This document shows, piece by piece, positions 35,145 through 46,580 of a DNA stretch of 64,000 nt (positions are counted from its first letter, which is position 1; every line of letters starts with the position of its first letter). A model generated the notes under the pieces. It saw only the letters and a program-made list of their open reading frames with translations, made no database searches and was not told where the DNA came from. Location: assembly GCA_030737875.1 (NCBI GenBank), contig CM060918.1, positions 884,727,903 to 884,791,902 of the forward strand. The letters run 5' to 3'. Position numbers and translations under genes: made by a program. The DNA comes from Allium sativum. Taxonomy: Eukaryota; Streptophyta; Magnoliopsida; Asparagales; Amaryllidaceae.

Positions 35145-35392
35145 GGGTGCGAAATTCGAACTTGGTAGGTGCGAAATTTCGTACCCACCGGATGCGAAAT
35201 TTCACACCCAGAAGGTGTGAAGTTTCGCACCCAGCAGGTGTGAAATTTCGCTCCCAGCAAGTGCGAAGTTCCGCACCCAGCAGATCCAAAATTCCGCACC
35301 CAGTAGGTTTGAAATTACGCACCCATCAGGGGTGAATTTTGCCCCCAGCAGGTGCAAAATTTCGCACCTAGCAGGTGCAAAATTTCATGCCT
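35145..35392. repeat. Palindromic array, GGTGCGAA type, in LTR U3
   Basis: About 10-11 units with a clear 23-bp period, consensus GCACCCAGCAGGTGCGAAATTTC-like. Each unit contains a GGTGCGAA/TTCGCACC palindrome. It lies upstream of the TATA box, so an enhancer-like or silencing-target role is possible. Confidence 0.85.
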
Positions 35393-35497
35393 GAAGCCGG
35401 GTTCGAAATTTGTGCATGTCCAGGTGGCGGGTGCGAATTTCTACATGTGGTCCCCTATTCCTATCTACTCCTACCTAATCCAGACTAACTCTTCTCT

Positions 35498-35505
35498 TAT
35501 AAATA
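35498..35505 (+). promoter_or_regulatory. TATA box of element R 3' LTR
   Basis: TATAAATA followed by AGCCCATAGCC; a standard plant core-promoter form about 100 bp after the palindromic array. Confidence 0.6.
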
Positions 35506-35820
35506 GCCCATAGCCTCACACTTCAAAGGGGTCGGATTTTCATCACTTGGACCTTCATAGAGCTTCATAAGCCTCATTAATGGCATCTCCCATTTGAGGA
35601 AGAAGAAGGACTAAATAGTCTTTTTTCCCATATACTTAGCACATGACAATTATGAAAGTGAATGTAATGAGATTTCATGAGCATGCCTCTCCTTTGTAAT
35701 TCTTGGGTAATTAATAATATTCCATCGCCGTTCCAAAGTGGATATAGGCCTCTCCTGAGGCCGAACCACTATAAATTCTTCGTGTCATTTACCGTTTTCT
35801 TTTACTTAGTCTTGCGACCA

Positions 35821-37230
35821 TAATGGCAATTCCTAGTAGTAGGAATCCTTGGTGTTTTCGATATTTTTTGCCACTAACAGTAGGGGCAACGAAAACTCTG
35901 GTGGAAGTGGTAATAATGGCTACGGTAGCAAGAATGGCTCCAAGGGAGCCAGCAACAACTGCAACAACAGTAAGATCGGTCTTTGCAGAAGTGACCTGGG
36001 CAGTTGAGAGATCCAACTGAAGGAGTTATAAGGTCCGAAGTGACTTGATTGTTTTAGACCTTACCCGATGTCCCAACTTAGCAACTTTATGCCCTCGTTC
36101 AAGCCAAAGTTCTTCCTGTCCATGAGCAAGAGCAGCTCGAGAAGCATCATCGAAGAGTTGGAATTGATCCGTTCCTCGGAGTATCTAGCGCCATCTACTA
36201 TCCATTTAAGATCTCTTCCCACACTTTGGTCAGGGTCCTAAGGTATCTCTCCTCTAAGAACTCTGAGCTACCCTCGCACAAAATGCAGAGAACGTAAAAT
36301 TCGAACATTTTTACAACGGATCTCTCGTTGTCTCATCGTGCATCTGTTTGACAATGATTTTCTCAAAGATGGCCTGATCGTATTTGTGTATAGCTTAATC
36401 TCATTCTCGTTGCATCTGCTTGTTTTCTAGCAATTCCTGGGAAAGCTGCTCCCTTTTAACAAAGTGAGTTCCAGGGCCTGAATGTCGATTGTTTAGTTGA
36501 GTACTGTGACATTCTTTTAGTAATCCTCTACAAGCCACTTCTCGATGTCAAGCTGATCCTCAGCCATCTTTTGAGCAGCATGAGCATCCTAAATCTAGGA
36601 ACTCATCAAGGCCTCCTTCTATTGGTGTGCTCTGACCACCTCTGCCAGCTCATCATCGGCCTTACTTTTGGAAGCTTCAACCTCTTGTTAAGACTAAAAA
36701 AGTTTCTCATTCTCTGAGTCACGCTTCTTAAGTGTCTTCTCTCACTCTATTCAGTAGCTTTCCATGGTCGTTTGTGCATCATAATTAAGTCTGTTCGCTC
36801 TCTAGAGCTCAGAGGCTAGATTCTGCTAGTTAGATAGTTTTTGCAAATCATTCTTGAAGACCATGATATTTTTCAGTAATTCATCCCTCTCTATCGGAGA
36901 AATGTTCAAATTAAAGCGTACTTCATGTAGAAACCAATTGGAAAATTTAGTAGAAAGTTCAACTGGTCCTGGTAGAAGCAAGTAAGGAGCCCTCTTGAAA
37001 ATTTGGTAGACATCAAGAGTTAATGAAATAGTTGCCGGTAGGACATAGGTAGAAAGGAATGCAAAGATGTGGCCAACAGATGGTTCAATAGGAAGATTTG
37101 AGTCTTGACCCTTCTTGGCCAGCTTTGGGCACTCTTCCTTGTGGGTTACTATTTTTTTCATCGTGCTCCCTCTTCCTACGATTGTCATTGCCTCGTGTAA
37201 GCTCTTGGTTGTGTCGAGCACGATCCTCAT
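35821..37230 (-). pseudogene. Old debris resembling a second Tat antisense ORF
   Basis: Lies between the R LTR end and the start of element E. The minus frame 37230-36826 is open for 134 codons (YLLLPGPVELSTKFSNWF and similar). Further left the minus strand, though cut by stops, reads as Lys/Glu-rich coiled coil down to about 36100. The plus strand at 35870-36020 is Asn/Gly/Ser-rich low complexity. Position, strand and coiled-coil character suggest an antisense ORF of a different Tat-type element. No domain is recognised. Confidence 0.4.
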
Positions 37231-39799
37231 TGAACAACACGGAATTTCTGAACCAATTTAAAATTTTTATTTTAGGTATTTTAATGGGTTTTGAATATTT
37301 AAAATGATTTATTTTAAATAATAACGACTAAAAATTTATTTAAATCGAAGTTAGAACATATATATTTATATTAATTATAAAATGAGCTTGAAATGGCGCG
37401 GTAGTTTGAAAATTTGATTTAAATTTCAATTGAGTATACATAATTCAAAATAAATCGGATTTCAGTAAAACAAGAAACATTTGAATCTGTTTAATAATAT
37501 CTTTCTAACGAATGTGAAAAATTGATATTTCACTATATAAATTGAAAGTTATTATCAGTTTAAAATTCAAAATAGTCGCTATAGAATATTTTTTTTTAAT
37601 ATAATATATAACCCTTAAAAATAGCCATTTTGCAAATGACCTCCATTTTTGATGAAACCACTTTAGTTGGATCTGGAATGTCAAATTATTGTTAGGTTTC
37701 AAATTTCATAATTTTTGTAATGAATATGTGAGCATGCTGAATTTAAATGTGTTTTATCAATTCAGTTTAAATTTAATCGACTAGAAAATGGCCATTTTTC
37801 AAACGGTCTACAAATTCGATGAAATTAGTTTTGTTAGGACTGTATCATCAAAACATAGCTAGATTTATTTTTCTGTAATTTTTGGAGTCAGTATGTGGCC
37901 CCGGTTAATTTTGATGAAAACTGATTGAAATAGTCGAATTGGCTTATGAAACATATCCCATTGTGTTCAGAATGGGGTGATTTGGCTAGCGGCGACATTC
38001 GTTGCGTTTAATTTGGAGTTCAGACGTGAAATTTTATAATAAAGTAATCAAGATAATTAAAATGATAATAAATTAAGAGTATATATGCAACTTTACGAAG
38101 TCAAACCCTACTTAAATTCTCCAACGTGGTCAATGCAGGTCTGAGCCGCCACTGAGAAAATTTCCATCATGAAAATCAAAGTTTAAAAATCAATAACAAT
38201 ACAAATAATTTCCTACAAATTTTAATACATATATATTCAGAATTTTTGTGGGTTGCACTTCATTTCCATGTGATTTTCTTCGAACTCGAGAGTCGTTTAT
38301 TTGCTAGAAATACTGGTAGCGTGCGACAACCCTAAATGATGGATTTTGAATGAGCTGCGCGAGTTGTGTACCACTGGTATGAATCTAGAGAAGAGTCTAA
38401 GAGAAGATTAATGGTGATTTTTAATTTATTTTTTTGTGAAATAAAGGAGGAGATTGAAGGATTCAAATATGGCGCAATGGCCATTTGATGGAGCGGCTAC
38501 AGGTTGTTCACGGGAGAAGAATGGATAAGTGGGGTAATTAACATCGTAAGGAAAGATTAGTTCACACTAATTATATTATTATGTAAAGTTAATTTCTATT
38601 AAATATGTTCAAACGTATAAAAATGTATAACTTCTTCATACGTTATCAGAATTCAGCGAAATGGAATCCTTTAGAACCGTATCGACGAGAGCTTCACAAA
38701 AACCTGACTGGGTCCAATTTTGAGCTTGTTTGAATTTAGGGAAAATACAAACCCAAACAGTACGGAAATCATCAAATAAAGAATGACGGAGTGGAAACCA
38801 AGGTGAGAACTCCTTCTCACTAAATTATATTTTATCACGTTATTGTATTCATGTATAAATATATATAGAATTGCCAGTGTAGATTTTTATTTGTTTCAAC
38901 CATTATAAATTATATATGGTGCGTGTTAGCTCACCTCCCTCGTCTACAAACCATGGATGATTTAAATTGACTGGATTGTGTGTTGTTGGTGATGTTGAAA
39001 TGTTTAACGTATTAAAAATAATGTTAACATTAATGTGGTAGTTGAAATTAAATTATAAATATCCATTTATAATTTAAATAGTGAAATTTGGTTAAATAGA
39101 AAAATAATTCAAACCGAATTAGAATTGGTTAATTTAATAACCAATGATGTATTTAAATTGACTGTTGTTGTTTGAAATCCCTACAAGGGTATCAGGATAA
39201 ATTTGACATACGCTAATCCCAATATTCAGTTATATGTTAATAAACGGGTTGACAGGCTATGATGAGCATTATTTATTTATTTTAATTCTTATACAGTTGT
39301 AAATTGCACTCGGGATGATGTTTGAATGGTTAATGATTATTTATCATTATTGTTGAATACATGTGATTTATGAAATCCATATAACTGAAATTATACAGTA
39401 ATTGATTGAGTCGCATTCCGATTCAGAAATAAAGAATATTTTAAAATAATATTCAATGAAGAATAAAATCATGATTTTGATGTTGATTTTGGGTGGACAC
39501 AAAAATATTGAAATGTGAAGCCGAGTTATGTAGTTAAATGTACTTTTAACCCGAACGGGTTTATCGATCGATATTATTCATTTTATAATGAATACGAAAA
39601 GGAAATGGATTTCAAAATCAGATTTTTTTTTGAAAATATTATCACTTTGATATTACAATGATATGGAATATTCAATATTGACTTAAAAATTGAAATAGAA
39701 GTTGGAACCATTTTAAAAAGAATTTATAAACAATTTACAAAATATATTTTAAATGTGAATTGACGATATATATATTATGTATATTTAATGGCTTGAATA

Positions 39800-39975
39800 A
39801 AACGCGTCCCGCAGCGATCGTTCGCGAATTTCGACCATTAACTTCAAATCGATGTAACGGGAGATTCGATTGTCGGATTATCCTAAAACCTAAACCATTG
39901 GGGTCGCATCGAAAAGAGCTTTCCAATGAATATAAGAGATTTGAAATCCAACGGTTAGATTCTGAGATATGTCTA
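39800..39975 (+). promoter_or_regulatory. Conserved LTR block shared by elements D and E
   Basis: Around 39815-39960 the sequence matches the complement of 4390-4540 and 11937-12087 of D far better than nearby DNA. Shared words include AAAACGCGTC-like, CCATTGGG, AAAAGAGCTTTCCAATGAATAT-like and CCAACGGTTAGAT-like stretches. Function is unknown; it may be an internal promoter or enhancer module. Confidence 0.45.
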
Positions 39976-40958
39976 AATCAATTCCAGAAAAGGTCATTAT
40001 GGATGCAGTTTAGTGGCAGTTATTGGAAATCGACTGTAAGGGCCTTAATAAAATCATTAAAAATATGGAAAAATTGTGTAAAATCATAATAAATGATTTG
40101 GAAAGATGTCGGGTGAAAAATTCCTAGTCTGAAAAGATAAAAATATATTTTTATCGAAATGAACTAGTTATTAACTAGAATAATAATCCAATGTTTTTAA
40201 ATAAATAAATTGGACTTGTAAAGGGGTTTTGAAATAACCAGGAATTCCAACGTATGAGTTGGAATGGATTTAAATGGAAATAATCTTCGGAATATTTTGA
40301 TATTGGATTCCGTGATTATACGGATATTGTTTTGGGAACTTGGAAGATACAGATATCGTTATTCCCAATACGATATCCGTTAGTTTCAGAACTTAATATT
40401 GAATATATGCCGATATAATTTCTATTTAGAGCCTTGTATTTAATCTCAAATTGGATTTTGGGTTTGTTGTGAACGATGTCTTTAATAACACTGTTCTTAA
40501 ACCCAGTTGAGAAAAGAATGAACCTTTTAATTAAGATTTAGTGAAGTTTACCAATTAATTAATATTCAATTGGAACTGAATTGAAATTGGATTTTTGGGT
40601 TTATTGTGAACGATGTTTTAAATAACATTTGTTCTTTAACCCAATTAACAATGAAGTTATGATTTGGAATTTATAAATCTTTTTATTACGATTTAATGGA
40701 AATTTTCCAAAGTAAAGTTTTCCAATTTAATATATTAAATTGGAGTCAAATGGAACTTGATTTGGTAATAATCGATATGAGCTTCTGTGAAGGAAGACCA
40801 TTGCTATATATTAAATTTAATTTTTTTTTACCGTTATTCCATTTATATTATTAGTCTGATACGGAAATTCAAATTGATTTTGACTGATCTGATTTCTACG
40901 GAGATTCCATTTTGATGGAATAGGATTTCGGGGTTAATCATGAACTGTGTTTTAAGTG

Positions 40959-40963
40959 ACATT
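40959..40963. repeat. Target-site duplication ACATT of element F, left
   Basis: ACATT immediately before TGTAACACCCC. The second copy is at 52417-52421. Confidence 0.93.
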
Positions 40964-42234
40964 TGTAACACCCCACACCCGCTATAGTCACTCACTAAGG
41001 GAATGCCATAGCATCGGTGGAGTATTTTTAGTGAGTATAGAACAGTAAAATTACAACAAGACAGATATAATGTAATACTTGAAGATTTAAAACATCATCT
41101 CATAGCAGCGGAAAGTAAAACATGTTTGGTTACATCATAAAACCATAACAAGAGTCAAGTACAAAATATCCATCCTGAATAAAATAAGTACATAATCCCA
41201 CTACTCATAACAAATAGCCATAATAGAAAAGATAAGATAAGCTGAGCTCTACATCTACGGTCCAAGCTCCAAGAGATAGATAAAGCAAACTGATCAAAGC
41301 CCACTAGCACTAGGCCCAACCTGAGGACCTGAAGGAAAAAGATAAAAACAACGGGGGTCAGACATAAGTCTGAGTGAGTCCTATAACCCTAACAATACAA
41401 CCATTAAAGTAATTAGGGTATGATATAAACAAGATACGGTACCTCTGGGGATAATGACTACGATAAGTAGCCCACAAAACACAGGATGTACTACGATAAT
41501 CGAAACGACGTATTTATCCACCCAAGGATAATTACTAGCTTACACCACCCCAGACCTACCCACCCAAGGGTAATTCCTACACTGCACCACACCAGTTCTA
41601 CCCACCAAGAGTAATTCCTACTTAAAGGTTGATCCCACTTAAAGACTTAGAAAATATAACTAATAGCTTCTGGTACTTCTAGCTGACCACGTAGGTGCCG
41701 TCTGCTCCTACCTCCACTAGGTGTACCTAGTTATCTTACCCAGTAGTTTCGTGTACCCCTACATAGGTGCCGTCTGCTCCTATCTTTACTAGGTGTACCC
41801 ACTACTCCCCATCGATCGGCTCCCTAACGTAGATACCCGTGCTGGTCCCACAGTGGGGTGTATCACTCCCCTAAAGTGGCTACCCATTACTATCAACGGT
41901 GCACGGCTTTATATCTACACGATGCAACAACGGCTTATCTACCAGCCCGGGCCCACACACGCATATGGAACCCGTTGGACTTGCGTTGCCACCGCTACCC
42001 CGTTTTGGCCTCTTATAATCAAGCCCAATATGCGTGTCCCGTCACTCGACATGGGTCGAGCCCACAAAGATACGTTTGGGATATTGGTTGAAATGGGCCC
42101 CCACAAGCTACTGCTTAAGCTTGTCATTTTATCTAGTGCATCCCACTTAACCCCTTTTTATAATCATGCCCCCTTACATGTTAGGGTTTGGTTAAGTCAT
42201 CCAATTATATTACAATTGCCACTTAAGGCACCCA

Positions 42235-42480
42235 CTAGATTTCCGCATGCCACCCAAGGCACTTACTTGATTCCCCCATGCCACCCAAGGCACTTACTTA
42301 ATTCCCCCATGCCACCCAAGGCACTTACTTAACCCTTTAATCATGTTTAGTTACATGTTCCACTCTGGTTAAGTATTCTAATCGTATTTTCTATTGCCAC
42401 CCAAGGCAACCCACTAGTTTTCTCATGCCACCCAAGGCACCCCCACTAGTTACTACATGCCACCCAAGGCACCCACTTAA
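42235..42480. repeat. ATGCCACCCAAGGCAC tandem repeats, element F left LTR
   Basis: About seven units of ATGCCACCCAAGGCAC(C/T) separated by 12-30 bp. Copied at about 49837-50082 in the right LTR. Confidence 0.85.
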
Positions 42481-42550
42481 CCCCTCATGTCCCACTACAT
42501 GCTAATATGGTTAAGTGTTTCTTAATTAATTAAGACCGTGATCTCCCATA

Positions 42551-42772
42551 AAGACCTCCCACATTAGACTGGCTGTTATGACCGCCTGGTTAAGCCGGTA
42601 GGGTCCGGGCAGTCTTACGTCATAACAGAGTCTAACCTCGTGTCTTTACTTTAATCACGTATTTAATTTGTGCCTAAGACCTCTCACATTAGACTGGCTG
42701 TTATGACTGCCTGGTTAAGCCGGTAGGGTCCGGGCAGTCTTACGTCATAACAGAGCCTAACCTCGTGTCTTA
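42551..42772 (-). ncRNA. Twin hairpin motif, element F left LTR
   Basis: In unit 1, AAGAC (42551-42555) pairs with GTCTT (42642-42646), TTAGACT (42564-42570) with AGTCTAA (42629-42635), and CTGTTATGAC (42573-42582) with GTCATAACAG (42619-42628). Unit 2 (42676-42772) repeats this with one outer mismatch. The loop carries TTAAGCCGGTAGGGTCCGGG. The middle arms match those of element G unit 1, but the inner arms differ and still pair. The right LTR copy is at about 50153-50374. The RNA role is inferred. Confidence 0.72.
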
Positions 42773-43084
42773 GTCGATTAATTACACCTAATTAATCACC
42801 CCCATATTAATTATCCTTAATTAATATCAATTTATTCATAACATGGGTAGACCTAACTCAATAGGTAAATTCCCATGGGGTAGACCTAACTCAATAGGTA
42901 AATTCCCACCTATGTTAATTAATTTTTTTATGGTATGCTTAATCATACCCATTTCAACATACTTTTAATTAACATATTAATTAACCCCATCGTTCCCCAC
43001 GTAAATCGTCATTATGACATAACATAATAAAGGGAAGATTTACCACACATAACATGGGTTTAGCATATAACTTTATCATGGGTT

Positions 43085-44015
43085 AAGAGGATGTCAACTT
43101 GCATATATGAGCATGTATTAACCCAACTATATTCAACCCAAACTTGCATATTATCAAACATGTGTCTTACATAACATGTTGCATATGAACTTACATATCA
43201 TCAAACATGTGATTTGCATAACATGTTGCATATGAACTTACATATCATCATACATGTGATTTGCATAACATGTAGAACTTGCATTTTAGCATATACTTAA
43301 CTTGCATAAGCACTCACATACTTGCATAAGCATTCATATACTTGCATAAGCTTGCATATCATGTTAAACTTGCATTTCAACATATACATAACTTGCATAA
43401 ACATTCACATACTTGCATAGGCTTGCATATTATGTTAAACTTGCATTTCAACATATACATAACTTGCATAAACATTCATATACTTGCATAAGATTCACCT
43501 ACTTGCATATGCACATAACTTACATAACATGTTGAGCTTGCATGTAAGCATAACTTGCATAATATGTCGAACTTACATATATGACTTGCATCTTAAAGGA
43601 GGGTAAACATGCATAGCATATAAGGGTGCCATCTTACATATGTATATACCATATTTAAAAGGGTAAACTTGCATGTCATGATTTATGCATAATACCAAAC
43701 ACTTAGCATGCATAAAACCACTTACTTATCATGCATAGAATCAAATACTTATTATGCATAAAATCAAATACTTATTATGCATAAAACCAAATACTTATTA
43801 TGCATAAAATCAAATACTTATTATGCATAAAATCAAATACTTATTATGCATAAACCCACCACTTAACTTGCATAAGCCCAAACACTTAACATGCATAAAA
43901 CCCCATACCTAGTATGCATACAATCAAATACTTATCATGCATAACGTCAAATACTTTAGCATGAATAACATCAAATACTTAACATGCATAACACCAACTA
44001 CTTAGCATGCATAAA
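43085..44015. repeat. TTGCATA and ATGCATAAAATCAAATACTT repeat arrays, element F left LTR
   Basis: 43085-43600 is rich in ACTTGCATAA(G/A)CATTCATAT-like units. 43690-44010 is a cleaner array of about 12 units of ~23-24 bp (ATGCATAAAATCAAATACTTAT). They lie downstream of the TATA box in element orientation. The right LTR copy is at about 50687-51612. Spacers are not unique sequence, so this is not CRISPR. Confidence 0.85.
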
Positions 44016-44452
44016 ATCACATGCATAACTTGCATATCATGTTACATATAACTTGCATATATTCTTACATATAGTTTGCATAACATGTCACATATGCATA
44101 AATGTTTAACATGGTGTTTTGCATCATAAAACATGGCCTTAACTTGCATTTAACATAAAACTTGCAAATCACATATCATACAAACTTGCATAAATACATT
44201 TATCCACAAACATAGCCATGTCTTATCACATCCTACCATAATCAATTTAACAATTAATTATTAAAGCCATAGAAACTCACCAAAACCAAGATTAGCAAAT
44301 TAAATGAAGCAAATCCCAATGATTAAGTAGAAGAAGATGTAGATTAGCTTGCAAACCCTCTTAGGATTTTTAGTGGAGGCTTTCCAATTTTCTAAGTGGT
44401 GACATAATGGCCTTAGATCTATTTTTGGTAAGGATAAGGGGGGTATTAGGGT

Positions 44453-44461
44453 GTATATATA
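44453..44461 (-). promoter_or_regulatory. TATA box of element F left LTR
   Basis: CTATATATAC on the minus strand about 350 bp from the LTR start. The copy in the active 5' LTR is at about 52055-52063. Confidence 0.55.
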
Positions 44462-44638
44462 GATTAGTTAGATGTTTTAGGACCATAGGATATACCCTAG
44501 AACCAATCCTAGCCTTTAAAGCATGTCTTGGGGAAGAAGTCAAGTGTAGGAACCATTTAGGGCCCAAAAAAAACAGCCCAAAACTCATCCCGGGCCTCAA
44601 AACATGAGCAGTTTTCGTTTTTGATTTTTCGTGAAACT

Positions 44639-44735
44639 TTGACGGGCCATAACTTGGTCATACGGACTCCGATTTACGAAAACTCGGACTCTATTTCGCG
44701 TATTTTTCCGAGACGAACGCAATGGCACAGCCCGT
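44639..44735 (-). promoter_or_regulatory. Conserved U3 block shared by elements F and G
   Basis: Nearly 100 bp here and at 60970-61065 (G) are about 90% identical although most of the rest of the two LTRs cannot be aligned by eye. It includes CTCGGACTCTATTTCGCGTA and TTTTTCCGAGA, whose CTCGGA/TCCGAG words form a palindrome. It lies between the LTR start and the TATA box, as expected of an upstream promoter module. Confidence 0.6.
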
Positions 44736-44814
44736 TTCCCCTGATTCAGAATATTAAATTTAATTCTGCTCTGATTTATGTTATAACAAGTTATTTAACA
44801 TACGGGGTGTTACA

Positions 44815-45368
44815 TTCTCCCCTACTTAAAGGATTTCGTCCCCGAAATCTCTAAGTCAAGAAGAACGTATCCTACCAACCAAACAACCATCTACTCAACC
44901 ATCAAACACTGGCATCCATTGTCCTTAAAACAATTTCTAATGACGTATGAGCATATGCAAAAAGTGTGTGTATATGTTCCCTATCTAATGTATGAACATA
45001 TGCAAACCATGATAGTGCCATGCATCCATTATGTATGCGAGGGAACCCTATCGACACATACAATATCTACATGAGTGCACAATCATTCACCAAAATGCAT
45101 CATCCATATGATAACACAATCATTATACATCCATAAATATAGCTTCCTACACACAATTTTATGCAATATGCAATATGAAGTGATTGAGCCGATCTAGTGC
45201 CTAGAGTGTGTGTATATGCATCCACGAGCAACCACTAGCAAACACTTGCATCCACTTGCATCCATCATACATAACATGTCTCAAACACATGTTTCAACCA
45301 TAGGACTATCCTATCTGAAGGTCAAAGGTACTAACGAGAGGACATACTAAGGATAAGATAAGTACCAG
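44815..45368 (-). mobile_element. Element F polypurine tract and 3' untranslated part
   Basis: On the minus strand the last internal bases read GGGGACGAAATCC...AGTAGGGGAGAA and then the LTR start, a standard gypsy polypurine tract with its GGGACGAAA prefix. The rest, up to the end of the integrase frame, is non-coding AT-rich DNA with CATCCA and CATATG words. Confidence 0.75.
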
Positions 45369-46580
45369 TCAAACGATAAAGGAGAAGTTAAAAGACATAC
45401 TCTCAAAAAGAAATGGATACAAAGAACGCATCTTCGCTTCCGTCTCCCAAGTTGCGTTGCTCTCCTCTTCTCCCCATTGCACTTTGACTAGCTGAACCTC
45501 TCGATTCCTCAATTTCCTAGTCTCTGACCCAAGGATGCGAGTAGGAGCTCGTCGAATAGTCGCATCACGCTCTGCTTCCACTTCTCTAAGCAAACTTGGC
45601 TCTACCACCTCTGCGGTCTTATGTAGGCACTTCCTCCCATGGAATACATCATGTACACCACTAAGTCTGTCGGGCAACTCCACCAATGGAAGATGCTCCT
45701 CCCATGTACCTCCAAAATCCAAGATACATAGCCTCAAAAGGTCTTCTAAAATATGATTCACCCTCTCGGTCTGGCCGTCCATCTGAGGATGATATGCGGT
45801 ACTCAAACGCAACTGAGTCCCTACCGCCTTTTGCAAGCTCTTCCAAAACTCTCTAGTGAAGATAGGATCTCGATCACTCACTATACTGGAGGGTACCCGA
45901 TGCAATCGAACTATCTCTCGAAGATATACAAAAGCTAGCCATGGAGCAGTCCACTTACTCTTCACAGGTATGAAATGGGTGTTCTTAGTAAGTCTGTCTA
46001 CCACCACCCAAATTCCTGTATTACTCTTTCTCGATCTGGGTAACCTGTCAATAAAATCCAACGAGACGCTGTCCCACTTTCATTGCGGAACCTCCAATGG
46101 GTGAAGCAACCCACCCGGTTTCTTTCGCTCCGTCTTCACTCGTTGGCACACCAAGCATCGAGCGACATGCTCGGCCACATCTTTCTTCATACCGGCCCAG
46201 AAGAAAGCCCTCTTCATGTCTTGGTACATCTTACCCCCACCGGGATGAATGGTCATCCTAAAACGGTGTGCGTCATCAAGAATAGCCTTCCTCAAACCCT
46301 CGTCCTGCGGTACACAAAGTCTACTGTCTCTACGCAAGCACCCTCTATCATCTAGGGTGTACCTACTCAAATGGCTGGACGACTCCCCCCTTATGAGCTT
46401 CTCTACTAACTCAACCAACTGTGGGTCGCCCCTCTGTGCTTCTCCAATCCGCCCCAAAAGAGTAGGTCTAACTTCCAAAGAAGCTAGCAAACCGGGTACA
46501 AAGTCAACGGAAGGTCTAAAGTCAAACTTAGAAATAAACTCTAAGCTCCGTCGTTCAACGAACAATGAACTCAAGGACAA
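45369..46580 (-). pseudogene. Element F integrase with chromodomain remnant (broken)
   Basis: Two open stretches are separated by one in-frame TGA at about 46077, where relatives have Trp. The upstream part (46580-46080) holds the zinc module: His pair in DDAHRFRMTIHPGG, Cys pair in CLVCQ. The downstream part (46061-45369) holds the core, with Asp in VVDRLTKNTHF, Asp in IVSDRDPIF and Glu in DGQTERVN. A deletion after LPLVELP removes the rest of the core and leads into VEPSLL. The end, LRNREVQLVKVQWG plus ATWETEAKMRSLYPFLF, is the chromodomain-like tail of Tekay-type chromoviruses. The family inserts cDNA, with the chromodomain guiding target choice. This copy is not functional. Confidence 0.88.

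Larger units (their letters stand above)
34889..35820 (+). repeat. Element R 3' LTR
   Basis: Starts TGTTAACCGGCATTTTGG after the PPT. TATAAATA is at 35498-35505. A transcribed part follows, and the probable end is TTGCGACCA at 35820 (932 bp). The end is placed by the last CA before the sequence changes character; no second LTR is in the window to confirm it. Confidence 0.6.
37231..40963 (+). mobile_element. Element E left (5') LTR, first segment
   Basis: Begins TGAACAACACGGAATTTC, matching TGTAACAACCAGGAATTTC at the right LTR (55767) with one deleted base. The first ~1 kb matches 55767-56783 with many substitutions and an indel, so E is much older than D or F. It contains the two U3 modules (37590-37880) and a conserved GAAAAGAGCTTTCCAATGAA block (39910-39930) shared with D. 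It is cut by element F at 40964. Confidence 0.82.
40964..44814 (-). repeat. Element F left (3') LTR
   Basis: Starts TGTAACACCCCACACCCG, ends TACGGGGTGTTACA. It contains, left to right: a CAGCGGAAAG block, CCACCCAAGG repeats, the twin hairpin, TTGCATA repeats, an ATGCATAAAATCAAATACTT array, a TATA box and a conserved U3 block. The 179-codon plus-strand frame (41793-42332), present in both LTRs, translates repeats and is not a gene. Confidence 0.95.

Noticed and set aside
41793..42332. 179-codon plus-strand ORF, also at 49395-49934
   Set aside because: It lies antisense in both F LTRs, its C-terminal part is the CCACCCAAGG repeat translated, and no domain is seen; it is duplicated only because LTRs are duplicated.
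43690..44010. CRISPR-like regular repeats
   Set aside because: Plant retrotransposon LTR context, no unique spacers, units directly adjacent.
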